A stretch of 64,000 nt of DNA from Heloderma charlesbogerti (Eukaryota > Chordata > Lepidosauria > Squamata > Helodermatidae): assembly GCA_026122225.1 (NCBI GenBank), contig JANEZZ010001668.1, positions 1-64,000 on the forward strand, given 5' to 3'. How positions within the stretch are numbered: the stretch's first letter is position 1; every line of letters starts with the position of its first letter. The notes under the pieces are model-generated. The model ran no database searches and had not been told where the DNA came from. It saw only the letters and a list, made by a program, of their open reading frames with translations. Shown in pieces: positions 20,062 through 32,000 of the stretch. A program made the position numbers and the translations under genes.

Positions 20062-23000
20062 GTAAGTCTGCAGTTAATGAGGGTGGTATGCAGAGAAGAG
20101 GAAAGAAGCCAGAACATCTGGTCTCTTCAGAAACTCGCATACACATAACATGGTTCTTGGTGTGCATGGCTCTTGGTCAAACTGGTACGTCAGTTGGATG
20201 GTCTTTGTCCATCAGTGTGTGATTTTGAAAGACCTTTGTGACTTACTGAAGGGCCAGTATCAGTGTCATTTCTTGCTTTGGGTTCAAGCCCTGAGTGCCT
20301 TTTCTCTCTGCGCAAAACCCCACAGCTCACAATATTGCTCACCAAGGGGCTTAGGCAGCATCTTATGAATGTTGCAGGATGTTACTGGTGGAGCCCAGGT
20401 GGGCTGGATAGATTAGTAGGCAGAATGGTGGGCTTGATTGTGGGAAACCTGGTTTCAAATCCCTGCTCAGTTTTGGAGGTCACTAAGCAACTTTGGGTAT
20501 GTCAAAGTCTTTGAGTCTAATCTACACCACAGGGTTATTGAGACAATAAAATACGTGGCTTTGTTTATGTGGCCCTTTATGTGCTTGGAGGGAGGGCGAC
20601 TGGAGAAGTGACCAACGAGAATGTCTGCCTCTTGCCTGCTGACAGCATCATGCTAAAAGTGGAGGCAGCTGTCTCTGGAGAAGACTGCTGATGTGGCCTC
20701 ACAAACTGGAGAGTCAACCTGGAGTCTAGACATTTCTGCAGCTTGAGGGCTGCCTGCCATGTGGCCAGTTCCCCACAGCCAGCATTCAGTGTCTCCTTGG
20801 ACAAGTCTGAGAAAGTACAGAGGTCCAGCCCTGTTAATGTTGGTTCCTTCTGGAGATAGCCAGCTGATGAGCAGTCAGAACACCAGATTGGGGACTCTGC
20901 TGGTGTACCGCCCACCCCACTGTTCAACAGACTCCCTATCTGAGCTGGCAGGTGAGGTCATAGAATCATAGAATAGTAGGGTTGGAAGGGGCCTACAAGG
21001 CCATCGAGTCCAACCCCCTGCTCAATGCAGGAATCCAAGTCAGAGCATCCCTGACAGATGGCTGTCCAGCCTCGCCTTGAATGCCTCCAGTGTGGGAGAG
21101 CCCACCACCTCCCTAGGTAATTGGTTCCATTGTCGTATTGCTCTAACAGTCAGGAAGTTTTTCCTGATGTTCAGCCGGAATCTGGCTTCCTGTAACTTGA
21201 GCCCATCTCTGGGCCCTTCTCTGAGGGAAGCTCAGAAGATGGCGACAAGGGAGAGGGCCTTTTTGGTGGTGGCCCCCAAATTATGGAATGATCTCCCCGA
21301 TGAGGCCTCCTGACGCCAACATTGTTATCTTTTCGGCGCCAGGTTAAGACCTTTCTCTGGTCCCAGGCATTTGGCAGTATATCATAACTTTTAATCGATC
21401 CTGGAATGTCTTATGGTTACGATCGTTTGTTTTTGAGATTGCTTGTTTGAAGTTGTTTTAGATAGTTGTTTTAGATTGTTCTTTTGTGTATATTGTCTGT
21501 TTGTGTGTTGTTTATGTGAATGGCTTTAAATCTCTGTATACTGTATTTTTAATGTTTTTAATCTTTGTAAACTGCCCAGAGAGCTTTGGCTATTGGACAG
21601 TATAGAAATGTAATAAATAAACAAACACCCATTGCCCATGAGTTTTTACTCTGCCTCTTTGGCAGATGATCCTGTCAATGTTTCTATGTTGTTTTGCATG
21701 CTGTGGGGTTGCTGGGGTGAACAGACCAGGAGGTATCTGGAAATGCTGATCTCTTGTGCCCCCTGCCCTTCTTTCTTGTTTCCAGAGTCCAATCTTGGAG
21801 AATGTTCTGGATATGGCAGTGTTATCTCCAGTTTTGGGCAGCCCAAAGTTTGGGGTGAGCAGAGCCACTCTTGAAAGCACTTGGAAGGAGGAGGTAAGTG
21901 GCATAGGTGAGCTGTGTGGCTTCCTCTTGGAGCTTGTTTTCGCGGATGTCTTGAAAGGAAAATGGAAAGCGTGGTAGGAAGCAAAGTGCCTCCAGCCTTC
22001 TAATTAATCTGCAGCGAGGCAGGTGATGGGACACTGTGTGTCTCTTTGAGGTTTCAGCTGGGGGAAAAGCACTGCCACAGCTGTGACCTCGTCATCCCAA
22101 GCCATGGTGTGCACCTCAGCCCATCCCACAGGTCCCTTTCTAGTATGCTGGGAACTGATGGTGAGGATGTAACCCAAGTCTTACAACTTAACCCCAGGCA
22201 GTCCACCTTACGCACTTAGACAAGGCAAATCGCTTAACAAAGGATTTATCGTTACACACTAGACAAATACCACTGTCTGAACAAAACATCAAGGCCCACT
22301 CTGATAAGCCCCTAGCAGGACAGCCAAACACAACTGAGAAGCATAACTCAGTTCTTCTTCATCATCTCTGTGCATCACACATATGGGACTCTGCACCTGC
22401 GCTGAGTCTCATTCAGGAAGCTTCTATAGCTGAGGAACTCTTTTGGCGGGAACCCTCCCCCACCGTCCACTGTGCATGTCTAGGGGGGTCCTGCCCCTTC
22501 CCTCAGTTCTCTTTCGACCGCCATAGTGGATAGTCTTCTTCGGAGCTTCCTCTGTTAAGAAATTGAAGCGCAGCGATTTTTTCTCTTTGCTACTGCTGAG
22601 GACTTGTGTTTTTGTGTTTTGTTCTTCACATCATGGGTCAGGACAATGTTTTGGCAGACGCCCTAAGTCGGGCGTACCAGTCACCTCATGAGTGGCAGAT
22701 GTCGGCTTCCATTCTGGATTGTCTCTTTCTGATCTGGGACCGTCCCTCAACAGATCTGTTCGCTACCCCAGCAAATGCCGTGTGCCCTCACTTCTGCACG
22801 AGAGTGGGGATCAGCCGATCGTCTTTGGGCGATGCGTTCCAGATAAACTGGCGAGGGGAACTCTCCAAGAGATAGCACACAACAAGATGGACTGTATCCT
22901 AATTGCTCCTTGGTGGCTGAGACAGCCATGGTTTCCGATTCTACTGCGCTTGTCAGGACAAGAGTTCTGGCCTCTTCCGCAGGCTCCAGACCTGATTTTT

Positions 23001-26000
23001 CAGGACCGATGCAAGATTTGTCACCTTGATCTCGACACTCTAAAGCTACTAGCGTGGAGGATTCAACAATAAACATTTTTCTTTGAATTCCACCCGGGGT
23101 TCAGGCAATCCTGGATGCTGCTAGGAAGGTTTAAAGCTTTGTCAATACGAGGTTATTTGGCAGCTCTTTCTTTTTTTCAGAGGGCCAGTTCAGAGTTTCT
23201 CCCTTTTTACTCACCCTGCTGCTCGTCAGTTCCTGCAGGGTCTAAAGAACTTGACTCCTCCAGTTCAAACTTTGGTCCCACAATAGAGTCTCCCTGTTGT
23301 CCTCTCGAAGCTCTTTGAGCCACTGGCCACAACAGACCTGTGCCTGTTATCGTGCAAGGTTGCCTTCTTGGTTGCTATCACATCCTTTCGATGTGTAAGT
23401 GAAATTTGTGCCTTGTGAGTAGATCATCCCTACATGATCTTCCTTAAGGACAAGGTTGACCTAAGATCAGACATTGCCTTTCTCACAAAAGTGATCTCTG
23501 ACATCCACGTCAACCAAACCATCTTATTACCAGCTTTCTTCCCAGGCCCTTCTTCTGCCCTGGAGAGGAAATAGCATGCTCTCGATGTCAGGAGAGCATT
23601 GGCTTTTTATAAATCCAGAACAGCACCGTTCCATGCCATGGAGCACCTTTTCATTTGTTACAGTTGCTCCAAGAAAGGTTCTCCTGTCTCCTCCCAAAGA
23701 TTAGCTTCATGGATTGTCCAAACCATTGGTCTGGCTTATGAGTTGTCTGGCTTGGAGCGCCCGTCTCACCTCGGAGCGCACTCTACTTGAGGAGTAGCCA
23801 CGTCTACAGCTTTCGCAAAAGGCTTATCACCGTGGGACCTGTGCAGGGCAGTGACTTGGTCGAAACCATCAATGTTTGTGAAGCACTACAAACTTGATGT
23901 CAAGGCACATTTCCGACTGCGCCTTTGGGTGAGCTGTTCTGTCTTCAGTCTTGGCATAAAAAACCTACCCACCACCGGTAAGTGAGCTTGTTAATCGCCC
24001 CATATGTGTGATGCACAGAGACCACAAAGAAGAAATGCGGGTTGCTTACCTGTAACTAGTTCTTTGAGTGGTCAGCTGTGCATTCACACAACCCTCCCAC
24101 TGTCCCCCCTTCGGTGTCAATGTTAAATTCGTTGTTGGTACCGAGGTGTGATAGCTTTCCCTCAAGTCCAAAGCCACATTAGGCGGTCTCAAGGAACTGA
24201 GCAAACGGACGGGAACCCCTTAGACATGCGCAGAGGATGGTGGGGGAGGGTCCCACCAAAAGCGTTTCTCAGTTATAGAAGCTTCCTGAATGAGACTCAG
24301 CAAAGGCGTAGAGCCCCATATGTGTGAATGCACAGATAACCACTCGAAGAACTACAGTTATAGGTAAGCAACCTGCAGTTCTTCATGTCTTCTTCATGGG
24401 CAGATTAATCCCAAGCACCACAACCCAGAGTCTCGTAGCAGTTACAAAAGGTAGCAATATATGCATAGCCACTCTCAGGTTTGGCTCCAGGGAGGGCAGA
24501 CAAGCCTCCAGACTCCAACTTTGTAGTAGCCACCCAGTCGTGGCTAGCAACGATGGAGTACCCACTCCTTGAAGAAACACTCTCCCGGCTTCTAGTTGCA
24601 GGCAGTCTCTGGTCCCGACAGGATTTGCACTGCAGACTTTCTTCTCCAGAAAGCATGAAAATTTACAATGATCTAAGCTTCCTTATCAAAGCCTCCCACA
24701 CTCTGTTCATGAATCTCTTCTTCTTTGAGCACCCTTGCTGAACAAGAACTAGCAAGAGCCGCAGGAATGCCTGTCTCCTCCCCTCTTTCTACCTCAGGGC
24801 TTCAGCTTAAATGCACACCTGGTCAGAGCCCACCACGTTATCTCCCAGTTAACTCCTCTTAACACTTTCCAAACTTACAGGACTCGCATCTGTTACAAGG
24901 ATGCCACGCACAAGGACACAAATGCACACCCTTTTGCACCCATAAGCCCATGCTTAAAATTTGGATAGCAGAAGCTCATGGGCCACTGTAGAGGGATAGG
25001 CTGACCCCGTAGTTTTGTGTCCAAAGAGTAAAAGCGAGTGGCCTTCTTGCCTTACACTCCTTATCATAGTGTGGGCTTTGTCTGTGGCTTTCCATGCCTT
25101 GCTGTTAAAAACAAGGACCTTGCATATTAGGGGCCATCTGGAGGCTCCAATAACGCTTTTGGCATGGCTGGCTGGTGGTGGGGAGGTACCTCGAGAGAGC
25201 CTGGCCAATTGGAAGCGGGGGGGGCACATCTGCAGACCTGTAGCCTTGTCTTTTAGTTTGTCACCCCTTTTTCTACAGTCCCTGCATTATCTTGTTCAGC
25301 TCTTCCCCATTTCATCTGTTGTATCATGGCAATTATGTGCTTGCAAACAATTATGTGTGCATGTGAGTGCGTACTCTGTAAACTAACTAGCCAGCCAGCC
25401 AAGAGGTGGGCTCAGGTCCCATGCAGGGTAGTTCAGCTATTGCTGGCTTGGTTACCGTCTTCCGAAATTCAGACACACACACACGATATCGGACAGCAGA
25501 GAAGATGCCTGCTGGTTTCTTTCACGGCACAAGAGATTCAGCTGTGCATTCAGATCTGTTCTTCATTCAGGTGGCGCTGTTGGTTTAGGGCTTGTTGCAG
25601 GGAAATGGGAGGGAGTTAAAAATGCTGCCTTCACTTCACATACAGAAGTACAGACATTCCTCTGTTGGGAGAGGTGAACCCTATGCAACCTTTTCGGTTT
25701 TAAGAGGTGGGTGGGAGGGGAATGTTCCTTCAAAATGGGCTTCTCTCTTTCAGCCGCTGAGGCTTTAGCACAGGGGTGCGCAAGCTTCCAGGCAGCTGCA
25801 TTGCCCCCAGAACCCACGGGGGCTGCTCCCCACCCTGGCTGCAGCAGCAAGCAAAGCAGTGGCTTTGGGAAGAAACCAGCTGTGTAGGGAGCGTGCACTT
25901 TGTTTGCAGCCAGACACATGTCCCAGGAAGCTGTAGCAGCACAGCACTGCTGGCACACAAGGGCCATGCTGCCTGCGTGCCTTGTATCCTCGCCAAGTCG

Positions 26001-29000
26001 CCACTTCTTTGCCACTAGAGCAGATTCAGTGGGGGTGGAGATGGGAGGCTCAGAAATGGCCAGGAGTGCATGCAGCTGGCATGTGGCCTCCCCCTGCTTT
26101 CGCGAAGGGATCCCAACGTATGGAAGGCAAAGTGAGTGGCTTCGCCATCTTGCCTGGGCACCGGGATTTTCCAGTGTGCAGCAGCGGGTTTTCTAGATTG
26201 GTCTCAATAGACTTTTTTACCGTCATGACTCTGGCTGCCGCCATCTTCTTACTGAAATGGCAGTGTTGTGTCAAACCCTTCACTCCTTGCTTTCTCTTGC
26301 AGGACAATGGCTGGCTTGCACAGGAGAAGGATACAAGCAAAGGCAGCTTAGAAGAAGAGCGAAGCCAGGGATCAGAAAAGGCAGCCGAGAGGTACAGCAC
26401 CAAGGTTCCTTTGCACTTCTGGACCGTCCCATCCATTCTAGAAAGCATGACCACTACACCCATTACAAAAGAGCCAGTCGGCAAAATGCCAGCTGGGTCT
26501 GTACAGCACACTGTGCCTTTATTTCCTTCCTTCCTTCTCTGCCCTCCCTCTGGTAGAGTTGGTCAGGAAATTCTTGTGTCTGATTAGTCCATGTGCCAGG
26601 GGTCGGAAAGAGGAGCGATCATTACCTACTGGAGCGAATAAACAAGGTTGACCTTTTTTGATAGCCTATGACCCTAGTAACATTATTTGTCACAATAGCC
26701 ATTTGTAATGGGTAGCTTCCACTGAAGAAACACTGTAATTGTGTACAGGAAATAGCTGAAATATATAATACTACTTTGGGGATATAAGTTTGGCACCTTT
26801 TGTCCAATTAGGGCATGAGAGGACTCAGATTGACCAGAAAAAAATCCATAATGTATTGAAATAATTTTTTGGCGCACCACTGAAAAGGTGCAGAACACAA
26901 TGCAAAATTTGTAAGTCAGGCATGGAAAAATCTTGTTTTTTATATTTCATGTATGAATGAAATTGTTCATCGAGGCCAAGGTGTGGTCTGTTTTCAGCAT
27001 ATTATACACCGAAGGGTTCTTCATGTAGCCTGTTATCTTGAACGGATCAGTGGTTGCTCATAACTCTTTTGAGGTAACCTTCCTGGTGCACAACAATATT
27101 CTTCCCCCCTCCTCCATTTGTTAGCACAGACCTTTCTAAAGACATTGGTCTTAAATTGAGTGATTGGTACCATCTTGAGGGATACAGCCAGATACGGTTT
27201 TATTCAAAGATCTTACGCTGCCTGATTCTCAGAAATCTCCCCTCCTGCTGAACCACAGCTTGCCCTACCTAGCATGGTCCCCTAGCCCTCCGTGTAGCAT
27301 TTTCATGGGGCTGGAGGGGCTCTTGTGGGGAGGAAGGGGTGGGGAAGCCAGCCTATTTGCATGTGCCTAAATCTGTATCCAGCCCACTCTGCATTATACA
27401 GCCAGCCAGGTTTTCTTGTCCTGTAGCATGAAACCTAGAATCAGGTGTTGAATTTGGCTTCCTGAGATGTTCAAGACATAATCCAGGTCTTCAGTGTGCC
27501 CATATAGTTCAGGATCTTCCCTCCTTCGTAATTTGTACAGCTGGCTCCCTTGCCTATTTCGTCTGCTCATAGGCCCATGCCTGGCTCCCTTCCTTGTCAA
27601 AATATTCTGAAGCCAAACACAAGGAATTAAAAACTTGCTTGCCTGTCACTCTGATGTAGAGCTAGAATGCCACACTGTCAATGGTGGGCAAGTTACTCAG
27701 CATCTATGTATTCTGGCTCTTGGCATGACATGTCAAACTGCCAGTAAGAGTAATGGTGAAAATTCAGGATCTGAATAGAACAGGGTGGTACAGGGCTGAG
27801 CTCCTCTGACCCTAACCCTGTGGTTGCAAGGAAGAGTCCTGGCACCCGCTGCTGACTGTGTCACATTTCTTCTCTGTTTTCACATGGAAGAGGGCTGTAC
27901 TTTTTCCCTCTGGTTGAACAGGCATGCTCCAGGGTTGCACCACTGCTGCTAGTACATTCTGGCTTTTCCATGCCCTCCATCATTGGCCTGGCTGTGGATC
28001 CTGCATCTTGCTAACCTTTGTTCTTTTGCATTTTGGTTGCTGCCAAGGGAGAGGAGCAAAAGATGTCCCAGTGCTTCTGAAAGGGCCGGAGAGATGGCAG
28101 GTGCAGCAGAAGCTGATGCCCTGCAGGCAAAGAAGAGAGCAGCACGGCATCAGATGAATCTTGACAAGCAAGACCTTCCTTTCTCTGAGTAAGAGCCAAG
28201 TCTTAGGAGAGCAACAGCCTGGACCTCTGTCCATGCCGGTGGTGGGGCTTTTCCCCATGAGAGGGAGGGAGGGGAGGACTCAGAGGCACACCCCTCTTTT
28301 GGGTTCTGTCACTGGACAGCTCAATGAAGATGTCAACCCAGTATGTGGCTGCTGTAAAAAAGGCAAACTCCATGTTAGGCATAATTAGAAAAGGAATTGA
28401 GAATAAAACTGCCAATATAATACTGCCCGTATTCAAATCTCTGGTGCGGCCACACTTGAAATACTGTGTACAGTTCTGGCCACCACACCTAAAAAAAGAT
28501 ATTGTAAAGCTGGAAAAAGTACAGAAAAGGGCAACTGAAATGATCAAGGGGCTGGAGCGTCTCCCCTATGAGAGAAGGTTACAACACCTGGGGTTGTTTA
28601 GCTTGGAAACAAGGCGAGTAAGGCAAGACATGATAGAGGTGTACAACATTATGCATGGTGTGGAGAATGTGGATAAGGAGACATTTTTCTGCCTCTCTCA
28701 AAATACTAAAACCCAGGGTCATCCCATGAAGCTGATTGGTGGGAGATTCAGGACAGATAAAAGGAAGTCCTTCTTCACACAGCGCATAAACTATGGAATT
28801 AGCTATCACAAGATGTAGTGATGGTCACCAATATGGATGGCTTTAAAAGGGGGTTAGATAAATACCTGGAGGAGATGGCTAGCAATGGCTACTAGTCCTG
28901 ATGGCTGTGTGCTACCTCCAGTACCAGAGGCAGTGGGGAACATGGGTGGGAGGGTGCTGTTGCTCTCATGCCCTACTTGTAGGTTCCTGGTTGACACTAT

Positions 29001-32000
29001 GGCACTATGTGTACAAAATGCTGGACTAGATGGACCCTTGGTCTGATCCAGCAGGGTTCTTCTTATGTTCACTCTTCTGCCCAAGTTGCTGCTCTGAATT
29101 CAAGGGCAATCACTTTTTTGGTGCAGGCTGGAGCGGGGAGGTGTGAAAGGGAAGGTCAGGGTGGCTTTTTTTGTGTCCGTAAGAAGTTTTGCACAGCAGA
29201 ACCAGCTTTTCCGTGGGAGTTCATTGGCAGGAATCCTGCATTAATTGGAGCTGCATGAAGTAGCAGCAGAACATTATTTTCAGTCTCATGGCATTCATTT
29301 TCCTCCCCTCTGAACAACCCTGTTTCATCCATTCCTTCCCATCAAGGCAGGGCTTCCAGAGGAGAGGGAGAGGGCACATCTTCCACACTTCAGCTACGGT
29401 CCCTTTCCTGTTAGAAACTAATAGTGATTTGGGGGCAGGAAATGTTTCAGAGGGGGTGTGTGTGTCAGGAAATGTTTCTGGGGGGCGGGCCAGCCTTTAT
29501 GGCCCACCATAGCTATGAAAAGAGGTTGCTCAGCAAATTTGGCGGTGTGTGGACTGCTCAGTTGGGTACCTTCCGTTACCACCTTGCTCTGCCTGATCAG
29601 CATTTTCAAGGGTTACGGTTTCTGCTGACTCTGGTGGCCCTGTTGGAGCTGGGACTCCCCATGCCCACTTTGAGATGCTCATCACAGGTTTCTTTTCACA
29701 AAACTTCCTTGCCCTTTGTGTGAAACCAGTATTGAGCATTTTCAGCCTTTTGACTTCCAGTGTAGCCTACGTAGGAGATCAGCTACAAAAAGATGCTCAC
29801 AGTCCAGCTGACATTGTGCAGTGCAGGCGGCCCTCTTAGTTCCTAGCACAGAAACCCAAGATTGTATAGTGTCCCACAGCTAAGAAAGGCCTCAAGCTTT
29901 GTGTGGATGACGCAGCAGTACTGTCCTGTAAAGGCCTAGGACCAGGCCTGGGAACCAGGGGCCCAGGCACTGGGCTGCATGAACAGTTTCCTGCTCTTTC
30001 TGTGCCCTTGCCCTCTTCGCCTTGTGCGTGACAGCATGGTACCTAGAAGGAGCTCTCCAATCAAAACACCATGCATTTAACTAGCGGGGTTCCCAAAGCT
30101 CCTGAGCGATAAGCATGGCAGCATGCCACGCGTTTGTGGCATTTTGCAAAAAGCAGTCTGGTCTGTGAGCACATGACATGGATTTGGAATTCCAGAGTCT
30201 TTTAATTTCCTTGTATTGCCCTGATGATGTCATAGAATAGTAGGGTTGGAAGGGGCCTACAAGGCCATCGAGTCCACCCCCTGCTCAATGCAGGAATCCA
30301 AGTCAGAGCATCCCTGACAGATGGCTGTCCAGCCTCATCTTGAACACCTCCAGTGTGGGAGAGCCTACCGCCTCCCCAGGTCATGGGTTCCATTGTCGTA
30401 TTGCTTTAACAGTCAGGACGTTTTTCCTTATGTCCAGCCGGAATCTGGATTCCTGTAACTTGAGCCCATGATTCTGTGTCCTGCACTCTGGGATGATCGA
30501 GAAGAAATCCTGGTCTTCCTCTCTGTGACAACCTTTCAAGTACTTGAAGAGCGCTATCCTATCTCCCCTCAGTCTTCTCTTCTCAAGGCTAAACATGCCC
30601 AGGTCTTTCAGTCTCTCTTCATAGGGCTTTGTTTCCAGTCCCCTGATCATCTTTGTTGCCCTCCTCTGAACCCTCTCCAGTTTGTCTGCATCCTTCTTAA
30701 AGTGTGGTGCCCAGAACTGAACACAGTACTCCAGATGAGGCCTAACCAGTTCTGAGTAGAGGGGAACTAGTACTTCTTGGGATTTGGAAGCTATGCTTCT
30801 ATGAATGCAGCCCAAAATAGCATTTGCCTTTTTTGCAGCCACATCACATTGTTGGCTCATATTCAGCTTGTAATCGACAACAATTCCAAGATCCTTCTCG
30901 CTCGTAGTGTGGTTGAGCCACGTATCCCCCATCTTGTAACTGTGCATTTGGTTTCTTTTTCCTAGGTGCAGAACTTGGCATTTGTCCCTATTAAATGCCA
31001 TTCTGTTGTTTTCTGCCCAGCACTCCAGTCTATCCAGATCACTTTGAATTTTGTTTCTGTCTTCCAAAATATTAGCTATCCCGCCCAATTTGGTGTCATC
31101 TGCAAATTTGATCAGCATTCCCTGCACCTCCTCCTCCAAGTCATTAATAAAAATGTTGAAGAGCACTGGGCCCAGGACTGAGCCCTGCGGTACCCCACTC
31201 GTTACCTCTCCCCAGCTTGAGAAGGTCCCATTGATAAGCACTCTTGGAGTCCGATTCTGTAGCCAACTGTGGATCCACCGGATCGTTGTTTCATCTAGCC
31301 CACTTCGAGCTAGTTTGCTCATCAGGAGATCATGGGGCACTTTGTCGAAAGCTTTGCTGAAGTCGAGGTATATGATGTCTACAGCATTCCCACGGTCTAC
31401 AAGGGAGGTGACTTGATCAAAAAATGAGATCAGATTTGTCTGGCAGGACTTGTTTTTGACAAATCCATGTTGGCTTTGAGTAATCACGGCATTGTTTTCA
31501 AGGTGCTTCCAGATGGATTGCTCTCAGGGATTGATGTCAGACTGACTGGTCTGTAGTTCCCAGGTTCCTCCTTTTTACCCTTTTTGAAGATAGGGACAAC
31601 GTTAGCCCTCCTCCAGTCATCTGGCACTTCCCCCGTCCTCCATGATTTCTCAAAGAGAATAGACAGCGGTTCTGAGAGTTCTTCTGCCAGTTCCTTTATG
31701 ACTCCAGGATGCAGTTCATCTGGCCCTGGAGATTTGAACTCATTCAAAGTAAGTAGGTGTTCTTTGACCTTATGCCTGTCGATCTCAAGCTGCAATCCTG
31801 CCCCTTCAGCCTGTACTTCGCCTTTGCCAGGGGGGTCATAGACCCTCTTTTGGGAGAAGACTGAGCCAAAGTAGGAATTGAGCACCTCTGCCTTTTCTTT
31901 GTCATCTGTTATCATTTTGCCATCCTTATTTAATAGCTGAACAACCATTTCTTTCCTCTGCCTTTTACTATGCACGTAGCTGAAGAAAGCCTTTTTGTTG

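Larger units (their letters stand above)
22168..24897. mobile_element. Solo LTR with 4-bp duplication, split by DIRS 2
   Basis: It starts TGTAAC (22168) and ends GTTACA (24897), inverted LTR termini, flanked by AGGA on both sides (22164-22167 and 24898-24901). Taking out the DIRS (about 22355-24372) leaves an LTR of roughly 0.7 kb. No internal coding region remains. The flanking duplication shows that LTR insertion came first and DIRS later. Confidence 0.8.
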
